NCBI GenBank assembly: GCA_902496595.1
Contig: CABVBV010000017.1
Location: 1 to 23,446 of the forward strand
Direction of reading: 5' to 3'
Origin: an uncultured Eubacteriales bacterium
GTDB lineage: Bacteria; Bacillota; Clostridia; Oscillospirales; Oscillospiraceae
DNA: 23,446 bases
Shown here: in pieces, positions 9,001-16,702 of the stretch
Layout: each line of letters opens with the position of its first letter
How positions within the stretch are numbered: position 1 is the stretch's first letter
The notes under the pieces: model-generated
Told to the model about the DNA's origin: nothing
Databases searched by the model: none
What the model saw: only the letters and a program-made list of their open reading frames with translations
Position numbers and translations under genes: made by a program

Positions 9001-12000
9001 GAGCCTTTCTGTCAAGGTCGAGTTCTCTCACTCTGTCTCGGAGCTGCGTCTTGTATACCGTGCGGCGCGCCTCGTTCTTGTGTACCGGCGTGAAATATGT
9101 CTCGATGATTTTCTCCGCCGTCGGGCCGTCAAAAACATAGCGTGCGTTCCGCTCCTGTGTCTCGCGCATATAGGACGCACCGCGGCGCTTGTCCTTCATC
9201 CGGCTTGCGCCCGCCAGTATGTCGTCAGCCTGTGCGCGGAGAGCAGCGCGCCGCTTTGTGTTGAATTCCTTCAGAGCGCCGGCGAAGGCCTCATATTCCC
9301 GCTTGGCCGCGTATATTTCCGCAATGCCTGCGCGGTTTGCGGTGGACGGGATGTCTTCGGCGCTGATCTCCCCGCGCATGAGCTGGCCAAGCAGCTGCCT
9401 GTCCCTGTCGCTCAGGAGGTTGCGCCGCACGGCGCGCTCATAGGCCCGCCGCGCCTTTTTGCCCTCATCCCATAGTCTTTTTACCCTGTCCAGCTCTCCC
9501 TCAGTCGGGCCGGTTTCGGCTATCTCCAGTAGTCGCTCAAGCTCCGCCCGCTTGGCGTCCTGCTCAAGTGCTATCTGCCGGACCGTGCGCAGGCTCTCAT
9601 AGGCGCGGCCAATCTGCTGCTTGAACTCATCATAGGCCCAGCGTTTATATTCCGCAGCGTCGGGGCCGTAATACTCGTCGAGCGTTCGCTCCGAGATACG
9701 TATACTGTCGGCGACATCTGCAATACGCTCAAGCTGGTCCGTTGGATTTGTAATATCTTCCGGAAAGAATCCCGGCGCCATCTCGCTCAGTTCACCGTAA
9801 ACCTGATCCACACCGCGCCCATCTTCACTTATGCGCAGACGTCCGAACTGTCTTTTCCTCCAGTCGTTGAAATCCGCTATGTCGCTTTTAACTGTCTCGC
9901 TAACTCTTATTGGCGTGGTCCGGAGGTAGTCAAGTATGGGCTTGTTTTCGCGGTAAAACTCATCGTCTCTTATGATACCGTTGGCATAGGCTTCCTCGAA
10001 CAGCTCGGCGCCGCTTTCCTCAGATACGGTCCCTTCGCGGAAATATTCGTCCGCTATCTGCTCGGCTATCGGGCGCAGCTCGCTCCGGCCCGCGTGATAC
10101 GGCACGCCCAGGCTCTTTCCGAGGTCATTCACCAGGCGCGAGACGCTTCTCTTATACTCCGTCTGCGCTTTTTTGGGAAGCGCCAGCAGCGCAGTGTTCG
10201 CCCTGACACCAGCCTTGAAGCCGTACTTCTCCGTCAGCCAGCGCTGGTATTCCGCCTCGTCCTCGGGCGAGAGCTCCATACGCTCCACAGCCTCAGGCTC
10301 TGACTCAAGCAGCGAAGCGAGCTCGTTCTGCTCCATCTGGTACGCGCCCTGCACAGGCTCGATGTCCGTTTGCTCAAGAGGCACAACGGCGCGCTTGCCG
10401 CTGTCCTTGTTCCAGAAGGATACGACAAGTCTGTCCCGCGGAGCGAGGCCAACTACGAAGCCATAGTTTCCCTGCTCTTTGGAGCGCACCCAGGTCTTGT
10501 ACGGCATTATCTGCACGCCGTCTATCTCAGGATACCCTGCCGCCTTCGCCGCATGCTCAGTCTCCAGCCAGTAGGGATTCCCCCGGAAGTAGTCAGGTAC
10601 GACCTCTTCGTCCGTGGTTTCGTCTACACTATACCGCTCCGGCTCCGCCGTGCCCACTACCTCGTCAAACGGCACGCCTTCGATGTTGACATTCTGCAAA
10701 TCATAGATTATACTGCCCATGGAACCACTCCGCTGCAGTTCGATGGGACGCGATTGTAAGCCCATTGTCCGAAGCAACGGAATGGTTCTTTTCTTATCCG
10801 CGTACAGCAGCTCGCTCCTGCGAAGATAATTGAGCCCATTTTCCCTGTTATAAGCGCTGTTTACCTTCTGCATGTCATCAACGACAAGCTCTCCCTCAAC
10901 AGGGCGCAGGTCAAGTACAGTCATAACAGGCTTTCCATTCTGCGCACGCAGAGTGCCGATAATCACAAGGCGCGTGTTTTGCCCGCCTCTGCTTTGCCCT
11001 GTGCTCTTTGCTATAAGCACCGGGTCATCAAGAATTTCCGGTATACGCTTTATTTCATTGAGCGTCATTTCCGGATGCTTTTCCAGTATGGCATTAATTT
11101 TCTCGCTGCGCAGGTAGATATCCTGCTCCATGGCCCCCAGCCCCTGCAGCGCCTCGCCCGTCGAGCCCAGTACAAACACCTCGCCGCCCGGCCTGCCGTC
11201 CCTGTTCCACAGTTCCAGCTCTGCTGCGTACTCCTCGTCAACGCTGTACCGCTCTGGCTCATCCTCCGAATACCTGTTGTTGACGCTCTCCCCGGCGTCG
11301 CTTTCACTGTCGGCAAGCTCATTCCAGGGAGCACCATGTATGTTGACGTAGTCGTCGTCGTATGATATGCTGCCAATAGGATCATACATGGTATCATACG
11401 AAGGCAATTGGAGCCGGACTCCCTGTAACCATGTATTGGTTCTTTTTTCTCCCTCTTTGACAGGCAGAGCATTCTCTGCTACACTACTTGTGGAGACGGT
11501 TGCAGTGCTGCTGGCGGCTCCCGGCGACGGGTTCGCGCTTATTGCTGCAGTCGTCTCTTTTTCTTTAATGGCGGCCAGGTCGCGGAACGGTACGCCCTCG
11601 ATGTTGACATTTCTGCCACTGTAGGTTATACTGCCTACAGGACCGTACGCTGGTTGGCCTGACGGCAATTGTAGCCCGAGTGACATCAACCAGGTATTGG
11701 TCCTGTTTTTGTTTTCATCCAAATACAGAACGTCGGAACTCTCGACGAGCCTGGAGGCATTTCCCACGCTTCTGCCGTAAGCACTCGCTATAATAGCGAG
11801 CTCGGCTTCCATGCCGCCTGTAGGTATTGGGGTGAGGTTAAGCGCCGCCATCACCGGCTTGCCATCTGATCGCAGTTCAGCAAAAGCGACTACGCTGTCC
11901 GGCTGTGTCTTTGATTTCAGAACCACTATCGGGCTTTCTATGATTTCAGGCACCTGGGCGACTACTTCTGGCGTCATTTCCGGGTGCTCGTCCATGATAT

Positions 12001-15000
12001 AACCCAGCTTTGATTTGCGCCAGTAGATTACTCCGTCCCTCACTCCTATGGAGCGAAGTGTATCAGAGGTTTTCCCTACCTCAAACCATCCACCGCTGGT
12101 CATTCTGTCGTCGGCGTCCGTTTCCTCATACCAGCGCCGGAATTCATCCTCGAACTCCTGACGCAGGCTGTAGCGCTCGCCGCTCTCGGGCGGCCCTCTC
12201 GCCGTCGTTCTATCCAGTTCAGGGCCGCCCGTGCGCTCCTTTACCGTCTCGCGCGTGACGTCCGCGAACCGCTCTGCATGAGCTCCGAAGGCGTTAATGC
12301 CCGCATAGGCGTCCGCGTAAATTTCCTGGAGTATCGAGGCGAAGTATGTGTCCATGAGCGCCGGGTCATACTCCGCGCCATCCGGCACGTCGTATACGCC
12401 ACGCAGCCGCTCTATGTACACCTGAGCCACACGCCGGAATTCGTCCTCGCCGTACCGCTCGATGATGCGCTGCTTTACATCCGCGTCAAGCCCCGGAGTG
12501 TTCGCCGCCAGATCGTGATATACCTCATGTGCGGCTATCTGCGCCGCGGAATAGCCCGCATTGTCCGCCTGCACATAGATGCCGCCCGGCGTCCAAACGC
12601 CGCGCACAGCGCGTGTCTTGCCCGCTGCGCGCACCTGTATGTTCCCGGCAACGAAGGTTACCCGCTGGCCCGTCCGCCTGTATACGTCAGCCGAGACTGC
12701 TCTCAGCTCATCATCATAGGCCGCTTCCGGGATCACCTGAAGCGAGCGCGCCTCTGTGCCGTTCTCAAGGCCGAGGCTGGCGCTGCTTACTCTTTCGAGC
12801 CGTAGATCTCGGACACGAGCCTGTCGAGCAAGAGCTGTTCCGACCTGCTGAGTGGGGCGGGCGGCTTGCTCTGCGCCTCGAGCCAGCTCTCCAGCTTCGA
12901 CTCCGGCACGCTGACCAGAAAGCCGTCCTCCGTCTCCATCTGATACCTGGTTTCCCCGTTGCTGCCATTCTTGTCCCTGCTGTCCATTCAATATGCCTCC
13001 ATTCATTATTTCGTCCGCCGTGGGGAGTACGATATTCCCCGCGGCATTTGTTTCAGGCTCCGCCACGCGCTGCACTTCCAAGGTAGGCGCTTCCGTTGTC
13101 CCGGCCTTAGTGCGCAGCGCAAAGTCTCCGGCGGTATCAGCCGTCGGTAATACAATACCGCCAGCCTCCACGCCGGGCGCGGTCTCAGCCCGAGCTTCTG
13201 CCGGCACCGGCGTCGTTTCCGTAACCGTCTGTCCAGCGGGCAGGCGGCGCACTATGCCCTCGGTGGGCTCTGAGCTCTGCGTCGTATCCTGCGGTTCAGC
13301 TTGCGCGGCCTCATCCTGTGCCGCCTCGGCACGCCCGCGGAAGAATGCGCGTGCCATCGTGCGCTGGCGGTTGATTTCGGCCATCGTGGCCGCGTTGCCG
13401 CCCAAGTCCGGGTGGTATTGCCGCGCGAGATCACGATACCTCGCCTCGACCTCCTCCAACGTGTTGACGCCTTCAAAATAGTCTACACCATTATCGGCAT
13501 ATCCGTCCATATCCCTGAACGAAAAACCCGCAGGCCGCCGCGCGTAAGCAACGGCCGCCGGACCCTCTATTATTCCCGCGCTCAGAGCGCCCAGGAGGAA
13601 CGCATACGCCGCGTCCTCGAAGTCAGCCTCATATTCCTCGTCGAAGATTATGGCCGCGAACGCGGGCTCCAGCAGCTCCTGCAGGCCCTCCTCAGTGCCC
13701 TCGGATATCATGCTGCCCAGCAGCCGTGCGGCCGTGCTGCCGCTCACGGTGCGTGCCACGCGCCCCAGCGCGTTGTCCAGGCCCGCTATCTTTGCAGCGA
13801 TGCGGCCCGTGCCGCTCTTGCTCAGTGCACCAATGCCGCCTAGAAGATACTGCAGTGCGCCCTCGCTTGCGCCGACGAGCGTCGCATAGTTTCTCGCCGC
13901 CTCAGAGCTGTATCCTTCTCTCAGTTTCTGAGTATAGGCGTTGCCGCCCGCGGAAGCCCCGAGCACCGTGCTGCCGGCTAAGCCAGCTGCAGAGGCAGGT
14001 AAACCGGCTGCGCCAAGCGCCCAACCGCCAAGCGCGCTTGTGAGAATACTAGGAGCCATGTTAGAAAGCGTAACGCCCAGCGTGTATAAGCTGCCGAGCA
14101 CAGGGCTCTTCTCCTGTGCCTCCTGCTGTATGAGCTGGGAAGTGATGAGCGTCGGCGACACCGGCACCGCCTCGCTCTGGAACAGCTGCCGGATACCGCT
14201 GCCAAACTGTTCAAGGCCAGCGGGTATCCAGTACAGAGCCTTGCCGAGCGTGCCCATATCCTCATATTGCGCCGCGCCCTGCCGTACGCTCAATGTGTCG
14301 CTCAGGTCGTCGAGGAAGCGATCGGCTGCCTCCTTGCCCTGAGTGGCGTAGAGGTAATTATATATCTGCCGTTCGTCATCTGTGAGGTACTGATAGCGCC
14401 TGAGCGCCACAGGCTCACCGCTGGGGTCTGTCGTGTGCTCGTTTTTGTAGCGGGCGTTGTCGATGTCGTTGATGTAATCATACCTGGTGTCGCCTGTCAT
14501 ATTTCCGGGCTTAGAGAGATCTGCAAAATCGTCCATGAGCGCCAAGGAGCTGTAATACTGCATTTTGCTCCTTGTTTCCTCAGCCTGGAGCTCTTTTATT
14601 TTCCGCGTGTTGCTCTGTATCTCAGCCTCAATTGGCACGGCATATGTTTCAGTCATATTGAGCCCGCTTGTATCATACGCCTTGATGAGATCCACCTGCT
14701 GCTGCAGGCGGCTGTTTTCAGCCTCGAGCTTCTTTATCTCCTTTGCAGCTGCCTCTGCTCTCTCCATGCCCCCGCTGAGGATATCCCGATACCGCTCGAC
14801 CCCCGCGCTGTACTTGTCCTGCACGCGGTTGATGTCGTTCACAACGCCGTTGTAGTCGGCTATCATTTTTTCATAGCCGGCATAGAGCTCGTCATAGGCG
14901 GCTGCATCCTCCGCGGTTTTCACAGTAGTCTGGAGGTTCTTGAGCCGGTTTTCAGTGTTGGCGATGTCGCCGCTCAGCTCCGTGAGCTTTTTTTCATAGC

Positions 15001-15355
15001 CTTCAAGCTGACCGCTCCACGCCTTGAGTCCCAGCTCTGCGTCCCCGGCGCTGCTCCAGCTGTCCGGGGACTTTATCGCCTCGATGCCGCCGCGATCGGA
15101 AAACTTGCCGAGAATGTTCTCAACACTTTTCCCCCTGCCGCTTGGCGTGGCGAAGCTGGGAAGCAGTTCTTTTGTGCTTTCTTTGGATTGTGACGGCCAT
15201 CGCACAGCGCTATTTTCATCGTTTTTATTGGCGACTTGAGGAAGAGAATGGTTTATCATACGGTCAAGCCGCTCTATAACGGAACTACCGGCCCCGCTGC
15301 TTGCGGTGCCGGTTCCGTTAATCATGCGGTCGAGTCGTTCTTGTACGCTGGACAT
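6044..15355 (-). CDS. Giant phage polyvalent protein: coiled coil, J-domain, zincin, tandem MuF-C-like units, LPD-type C-terminus
   Basis: The protein has 3103 residues. It starts at ATG 15355 behind AAGGAGT, and its stop is at 6044-6046. Order of regions: a short peptide repeated twice (ERLDRMIN, residues about 6-13 and 27-34); coiled coil (about 105-260); Gly/Ala-rich hydrophobic stretch (about 432-472) and further hydrophobic segments to about 606; J-domain with H648-P649-D650; Pro/Thr/Ala linker (about 670-790); a zone overlapped by a nested gene (791-856); a zincin-like region with HEVYH at 943-947 and possible third ligand E1011; two full copies (about 1072-1260, 1376-1568) and one partial copy (about 1303-1350) of a MuF-C-like unit; long charged helical region; a hydrophobic segment near 2590-2604; and a repetitive helical C-terminus. 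I see no cysteine. These mixtures are typical of phage polyvalent proteins ejected with DNA (established class). The detailed functions are inference. It is the last gene of the late operon. Confidence 0.85.
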   Translation of the reverse strand: MSSVQERLDRMINGTGTASSGAGSSVIERLDRMINHSLPQVANKNDENSAVRWPSQSKESTKELLPSFATPSGRGKSVENILGKFSDRGGIEAIKSPDSWSSAGDAELGLKAWSGQLEGYEKKLTELSGDIANTENRLKNLQTTVKTAEDAAAYDELYAGYEKMIADYNGVVNDINRVQDKYSAGVERYRDILSGGMERAEAAAKEIKKLEAENSRLQQQVDLIKAYDTSGLNMTETYAVPIEAEIQSNTRKIKELQAEETRSKMQYYSSLALMDDFADLSKPGNMTGDTRYDYINDIDNARYKNEHTTDPSGEPVALRRYQYLTDDERQIYNYLYATQGKEAADRFLDDLSDTLSVRQGAAQYEDMGTLGKALYWIPAGLEQFGSGIRQLFQSEAVPVSPTLITSQLIQQEAQEKSPVLGSLYTLGVTLSNMAPSILTSALGGWALGAAGLPASAAGLAGSTVLGASAGGNAYTQKLREGYSSEAARNYATLVGASEGALQYLLGGIGALSKSGTGRIAAKIAGLDNALGRVARTVSGSTAARLLGSMISEGTEEGLQELLEPAFAAIIFDEEYEADFEDAAYAFLLGALSAGIIEGPAAVAYARRPAGFSFRDMDGYADNGVDYFEGVNTLEEVEARYRDLARQYHPDLGGNAATMAEINRQRTMARAFFRGRAEAAQDEAAQAEPQDTTQSSEPTEGIVRRLPAGQTVTETTPVPAEARAETAPGVEAGGIVLPTADTAGDFALRTKAGTTEAPTLEVQRVAEPETNAAGNIVLPTADEIMNGGILNGQQGQEWQQRGNQVSDGDGGRLSGQRAGVEAGELARGAEQAARPTQQVGTALARQARVRDLRLERVSSASLGLENGTEARSLQVIPEAAYDDELRAVSADVYRRTGQRVTFVAGNIQVRAAGKTRAVRGVWTPGGIYVQADNAGYSAAQIAAHEVYHDLAANTPGLDADVKQRIIERYGEDEFRRVAQVYIERLRGVYDVPDGAEYDPALMDTYFASILQEIYADAYAGINAFGAHAERFADVTRETVKERTGGPELDRTTARGPPESGERYSLRQEFEDEFRRWYEETDADDRMTSGGWFEVGKTSDTLRSIGVRDGVIYWRKSKLGYIMDEHPEMTPEVVAQVPEIIESPIVVLKSKTQPDSVVAFAELRSDGKPVMAALNLTPIPTGGMEAELAIIASAYGRSVGNASRLVESSDVLYLDENKNRTNTWLMSLGLQLPSGQPAYGPVGSITYSGRNVNIEGVPFRDLAAIKEKETTAAISANPSPGAASSTATVSTSSVAENALPVKEGEKRTNTWLQGVRLQLPSYDTMYDPIGSISYDDDYVNIHGAPWNELADSESDAGESVNNRYSEDEPERYSVDEEYAAELELWNRDGRPGGEVFVLGSTGEALQGLGAMEQDIYLRSEKINAILEKHPEMTLNEIKRIPEILDDPVLIAKSTGQSRGGQNTRLVIIGTLRAQNGKPVMTVLDLRPVEGELVVDDMQKVNSAYNRENGLNYLRRSELLYADKKRTIPLLRTMGLQSRPIELQRSGSMGSIIYDLQNVNIEGVPFDEVVGTAEPERYSVDETTDEEVVPDYFRGNPYWLETEHAAKAAGYPEIDGVQIMPYKTWVRSKEQGNYGFVVGLAPRDRLVVSFWNKDSGKRAVVPLEQTDIEPVQGAYQMEQNELASLLESEPEAVERMELSPEDEAEYQRWLTEKYGFKAGVRANTALLALPKKAQTEYKRSVSRLVNDLGKSLGVPYHAGRSELRPIAEQIADEYFREGTVSEESGAELFEEAYANGIIRDDEFYRENKPILDYLRTTPIRVSETVKSDIADFNDWRKRQFGRLRISEDGRGVDQVYGELSEMAPGFFPEDITNPTDQLERIADVADSIRISERTLDEYYGPDAAEYKRWAYDEFKQQIGRAYESLRTVRQIALEQDAKRAELERLLEIAETGPTEGELDRVKRLWDEGKKARRAYERAVRRNLLSDRDRQLLGQLMRGEISAEDIPSTANRAGIAEIYAAKREYEAFAGALKEFNTKRRAALRAQADDILAGASRMKDKRRGASYMRETQERNARYVFDGPTAEKIIETYFTPVHKNEARRTVYKTQLRDRVRELDLDRKARKGDAVSEAAAVQIYGEALDNISMIEEQLKRGGSDWRNGHSLSEWRALVDDLWAKSPGLDKEKITAAVEEFRKIYDELFSLMNQVRIRNGYEPVDYRHGYFPHFDDAKGESLLGRAFKAANMKDVPLKDRLAALVGKGLDVNTEVNALPTSINGLTHTFKPGIRWVGNIMRRQGFDTTFDAVQGFDRYIEGVSDVIYHTDDIQRLRALASQIRYRTTEPGIQAQVDAIRANPGLSEDKKDTDVRAKLEEGKYELSNYVNNIEEYTNLLANKRSTMDRGVEQLIGRDYYNFAIALENRVAANMVAVNPGSWLTNFIPISQAWAEVSAGDILTSMRDTLSAMVKDDGFRTKSDFLTNRMGSDPLVLSWTQDASKIFTKPMEWIDMFTSETVVRARYNSNLKLGMSETAAMEEADSFAASLIADRSKGALPTIFESRNPFTKLFTQFQVEVNNQLSYLYRDLPRNLKERGKKSLAVALLKFMLGAWLYDELYEAIVGRRPALDPLNMLNELSGDLFGYALPNTIELAVDMITGNDVSLATERTDAATALANFGKELGGQLPFIGGPVFDGGRLPMQSAIKDPLAYLLLPFGGGQLSKFVKGVNAVAEGGVYGEDADGNPTLKYPVERNVQDALTAMVFGATSTKGGQDWIDRGFSRLTAKQTAAYAALLGGGVDAYDAFDVVMDIKGTEKTETQSANDIKREKISGLDISDELKATLYSNLITDDYDEAIDDMLRRGVDWDGIMGVVTNSKYGVERYNKLVDAGVSPGNAARITEALYSLEPEDGKKSVSQVQQYGAIDKLDGLADEEKLAAIGTIMGTDATTESGNPSQYSKLTDAIESGLSLTDALEQRENGTLDDYLEFYSAGMKSDAAVDAAETLDAMPEDASTVERYLAIAEMPLSERDKDAALSAIMSDSAYEKYQAARSKGIDTYEYVAFLRAISGFSGDGKQQRVWDYINSLPLSTAQKDQLHYAAGYKESTLSKTPWHN
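10652..12142 (-). repeat. In-frame tandem units (two full, one partial) inside the giant gene
   Basis: Unit A occupies 11576-12142, partial unit B 11306-11449 and unit C 10652-11230. Units A and C share EHPEMT / KHPEMT, a Q/R-I/V-PEI block, an S-P/D-P-I/V-V/L segment, a GKPVM strand and an SAY motif. All three end with the pattern R-T-(x)n-L-Q, then GSI-(S/T/I)-Y, then VNI-(E/H)-G-(V/A)-P-(F/W). This resembles the MuF C-terminal effector-type domain of phage proteins. B keeps only the C-terminal third. Acidic linkers containing RYS(V/E)DE separate the copies. Confidence 0.75.
12787..12987 (-). CDS. Nested 66-residue protein gene in an alternative frame of the giant gene
   Basis: The start is ATG 12987 with a perfect GGAGG at 12996-13000 (8-nt spacing) and the stop is TAA at 12787-12789. 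The product is small, soluble and charged, with a segment METEDGFLVSVPESKLESWL and a leucine/acid-rich end (SRSEQLLLDRLVSEIYGSKE). It looks like a folded phage protein rather than a shadow. In this frame 59 of 66 codons end in G or C. In the giant frame over the same bases only 27 of 65 do, and the giant translation turns into Gly/Gln/Arg/Ala-rich text. I recall similar short proteins with the EDGFxVSVPExKLexW pattern in clostridial phages but cannot search. Function unknown. It may be a once separate gene between two polyvalent genes that later became fused across it. Confidence 0.7.
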   Translation of the reverse strand: MDSRDKNGSNGETRYQMETEDGFLVSVPESKLESWLEAQSKPPAPLSRSEQLLLDRLVSEIYGSKE

Positions 15356-15370
15356 GTTAAACTCCTTTTA

Positions 15371-16690
15371 TCAGTTGCCATAGCCCATGGAGCTAATCAG
15401 GTAATCCGCTTCTTTCTCAGTTATAAGCCCCTCCAGAAGTGCGTTTTTAATCATGACTCCATATTGTCTGGGCAAGCCGACAGCCGCACCGGGGCTGATA
15501 TTCTTGAGCGCATTGTTGTAGCTGGCGAGGATATCCTGTGCCGCAGCAGACATATTGTTCGGGTCAAATGTATTACCCGTCTGAGAGGTGGAATAATATC
15601 CGCTCGGCGTCGGGAGCTGTATGCCGAGATTCTCCAGCCCGCGGTAATCTCCGTAGCCGGCCGCAAGCTGGGCCATGTCAACGAGCGTGCCGAAGTCGTT
15701 GGTCTGGTCGTTGATCTCGTCAAGCAGCTGGCCGTAGTAGAAATTGCGGTCGGTGTTGTACTGCTGCAGCTCCGCGAGATACCGTTCGAGTTCCTGTGCG
15801 TCCATGTTCAGCCCCGCCTGCAGGTTGTTTCCGAGCATATTGTAACGATCGAGCCACGCACCGTAATCGAAGTCCCTGTCGGTGTTGAACTGGTTCAGAT
15901 CCGTGAGATACTTGTTGTAGTCGCTGGCCTCCTGCCCCTGGACCACGCCGAGGTCGGAGAGCAGCATGTTGTAGTCGTTGAGATACTTCTGATAAGCCAG
16001 CTGCTGCAGCTCCGGTATCTTGTCCGTGAGCTGGGCCGCGTAATAGTTGCCCGCCTGGGATGCCGCCGTCTGCGCGTAGCTCGAAGGCAGGCCCCCGCTC
16101 GCGGACGCCGCCGCGCCCAGCGCGTCCTCAGCCGCGCGATCTCCCTCGCGGATATACGCCTTCCGGTACTGGCTGTACAGTGGGTCGGTGTTCGGGTCAT
16201 AGCTGAAATCCTCGCGCCCGAGTATCTCGTCAATGAGGCCGAGGATGGTGGAGTCCCAACGGTTCGTGTACTCCGGCGCGGAGCCGTAGGTGAAGTCCCC
16301 GTAATTGAGCATCTGGTCATACAGATCGGACACCGTGCCAGCGTTGCTGCCGCCGGAGAAGCTCGGAGCCTCGGGGTACTCAAACATATCCGGGCTCAGA
16401 GGCTCAAGGTAGAAGCTGCCGCCGTCGCCGCCGCCGGCATAGCTGCCGTAGCTGCCGCGCACACTCTCGGCGCCGAGGTTTGCAAGCTGCCGCTCGGCGT
16501 CAGTCGTGGCGTTGTGCCAGTCGCGCTTGTAGCTCAGCAGCGACATACCCGCGTCGGGATTACGCTGTGCCAGTGAGAGGTCGGCGTCCGAGAACTCGCC
16601 CAGGAGCCCGCTCTGCTCGGCGGCCTGCCTGAACTGGTCGTAGGTGTATCGGCTCTTGGTCGTAGGAGCCGTGAGGGTGTTTATGGCCAT
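15371..16690 (-). CDS. Phage virion protein, probable DNA-ejection (internal) protein
   Basis: The protein has 439 residues, and its ATG is preceded by GGAGG with 6-nt spacing. It has no signal peptide and is unusually rich in Tyr, Asp, Asn, Gln and Ala. Its core (about residues 150-340) carries alternating helical units with repeated NTDR-(D/N)-F-x-YG motifs (DFDYGAWLDRYN and NFYYGQLLDEIN). A segment FSYDPNTDPLYSQYRKAYI is followed by an Ala/Ser-rich stretch, a pattern I recall from Firmicute phage internal virion proteins. No cysteine is seen. It lies between the nozzle-like gene and the giant polyvalent gene (15-nt spacer containing the ribosome site of the latter), so a partner role in ejection is plausible. 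I do not recognise a named domain. Confidence 0.6.
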   Translation of the reverse strand: MAINTLTAPTTKSRYTYDQFRQAAEQSGLLGEFSDADLSLAQRNPDAGMSLLSYKRDWHNATTDAERQLANLGAESVRGSYGSYAGGGDGGSFYLEPLSPDMFEYPEAPSFSGGSNAGTVSDLYDQMLNYGDFTYGSAPEYTNRWDSTILGLIDEILGREDFSYDPNTDPLYSQYRKAYIREGDRAAEDALGAAASASGGLPSSYAQTAASQAGNYYAAQLTDKIPELQQLAYQKYLNDYNMLLSDLGVVQGQEASDYNKYLTDLNQFNTDRDFDYGAWLDRYNMLGNNLQAGLNMDAQELERYLAELQQYNTDRNFYYGQLLDEINDQTNDFGTLVDMAQLAAGYGDYRGLENLGIQLPTPSGYYSTSQTGNTFDPNNMSAAAQDILASYNNALKNISPGAAVGLPRQYGVMIKNALLEGLITEKEADYLISSMGYGN

Positions 16691-16702
16691 ATCCTTGCCT
16701 CC

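Noticed and set aside
10094..10759. Plus-strand ORFs opposite the middle of the giant gene
   Set aside because: They have low plausibility as proteins, lack ribosome sites and oppose the transcription direction of the late operon.
11065..11472. 135-codon minus-strand ORF in another frame of the giant gene
   Set aside because: It has no Shine-Dalgarno and a Thr/Arg/Cys-rich out-of-frame style. Unlike the 66-codon nested ORF, it covers the well-patterned repeat units of the giant frame.
15236..16576. Plus-strand ORF of 446 codons opposite the 439-residue gene
   Set aside because: It has no recognisable motif, a Val/Arg/Ala-rich translation and no ribosome site. The minus-strand frame has good codon use and context.
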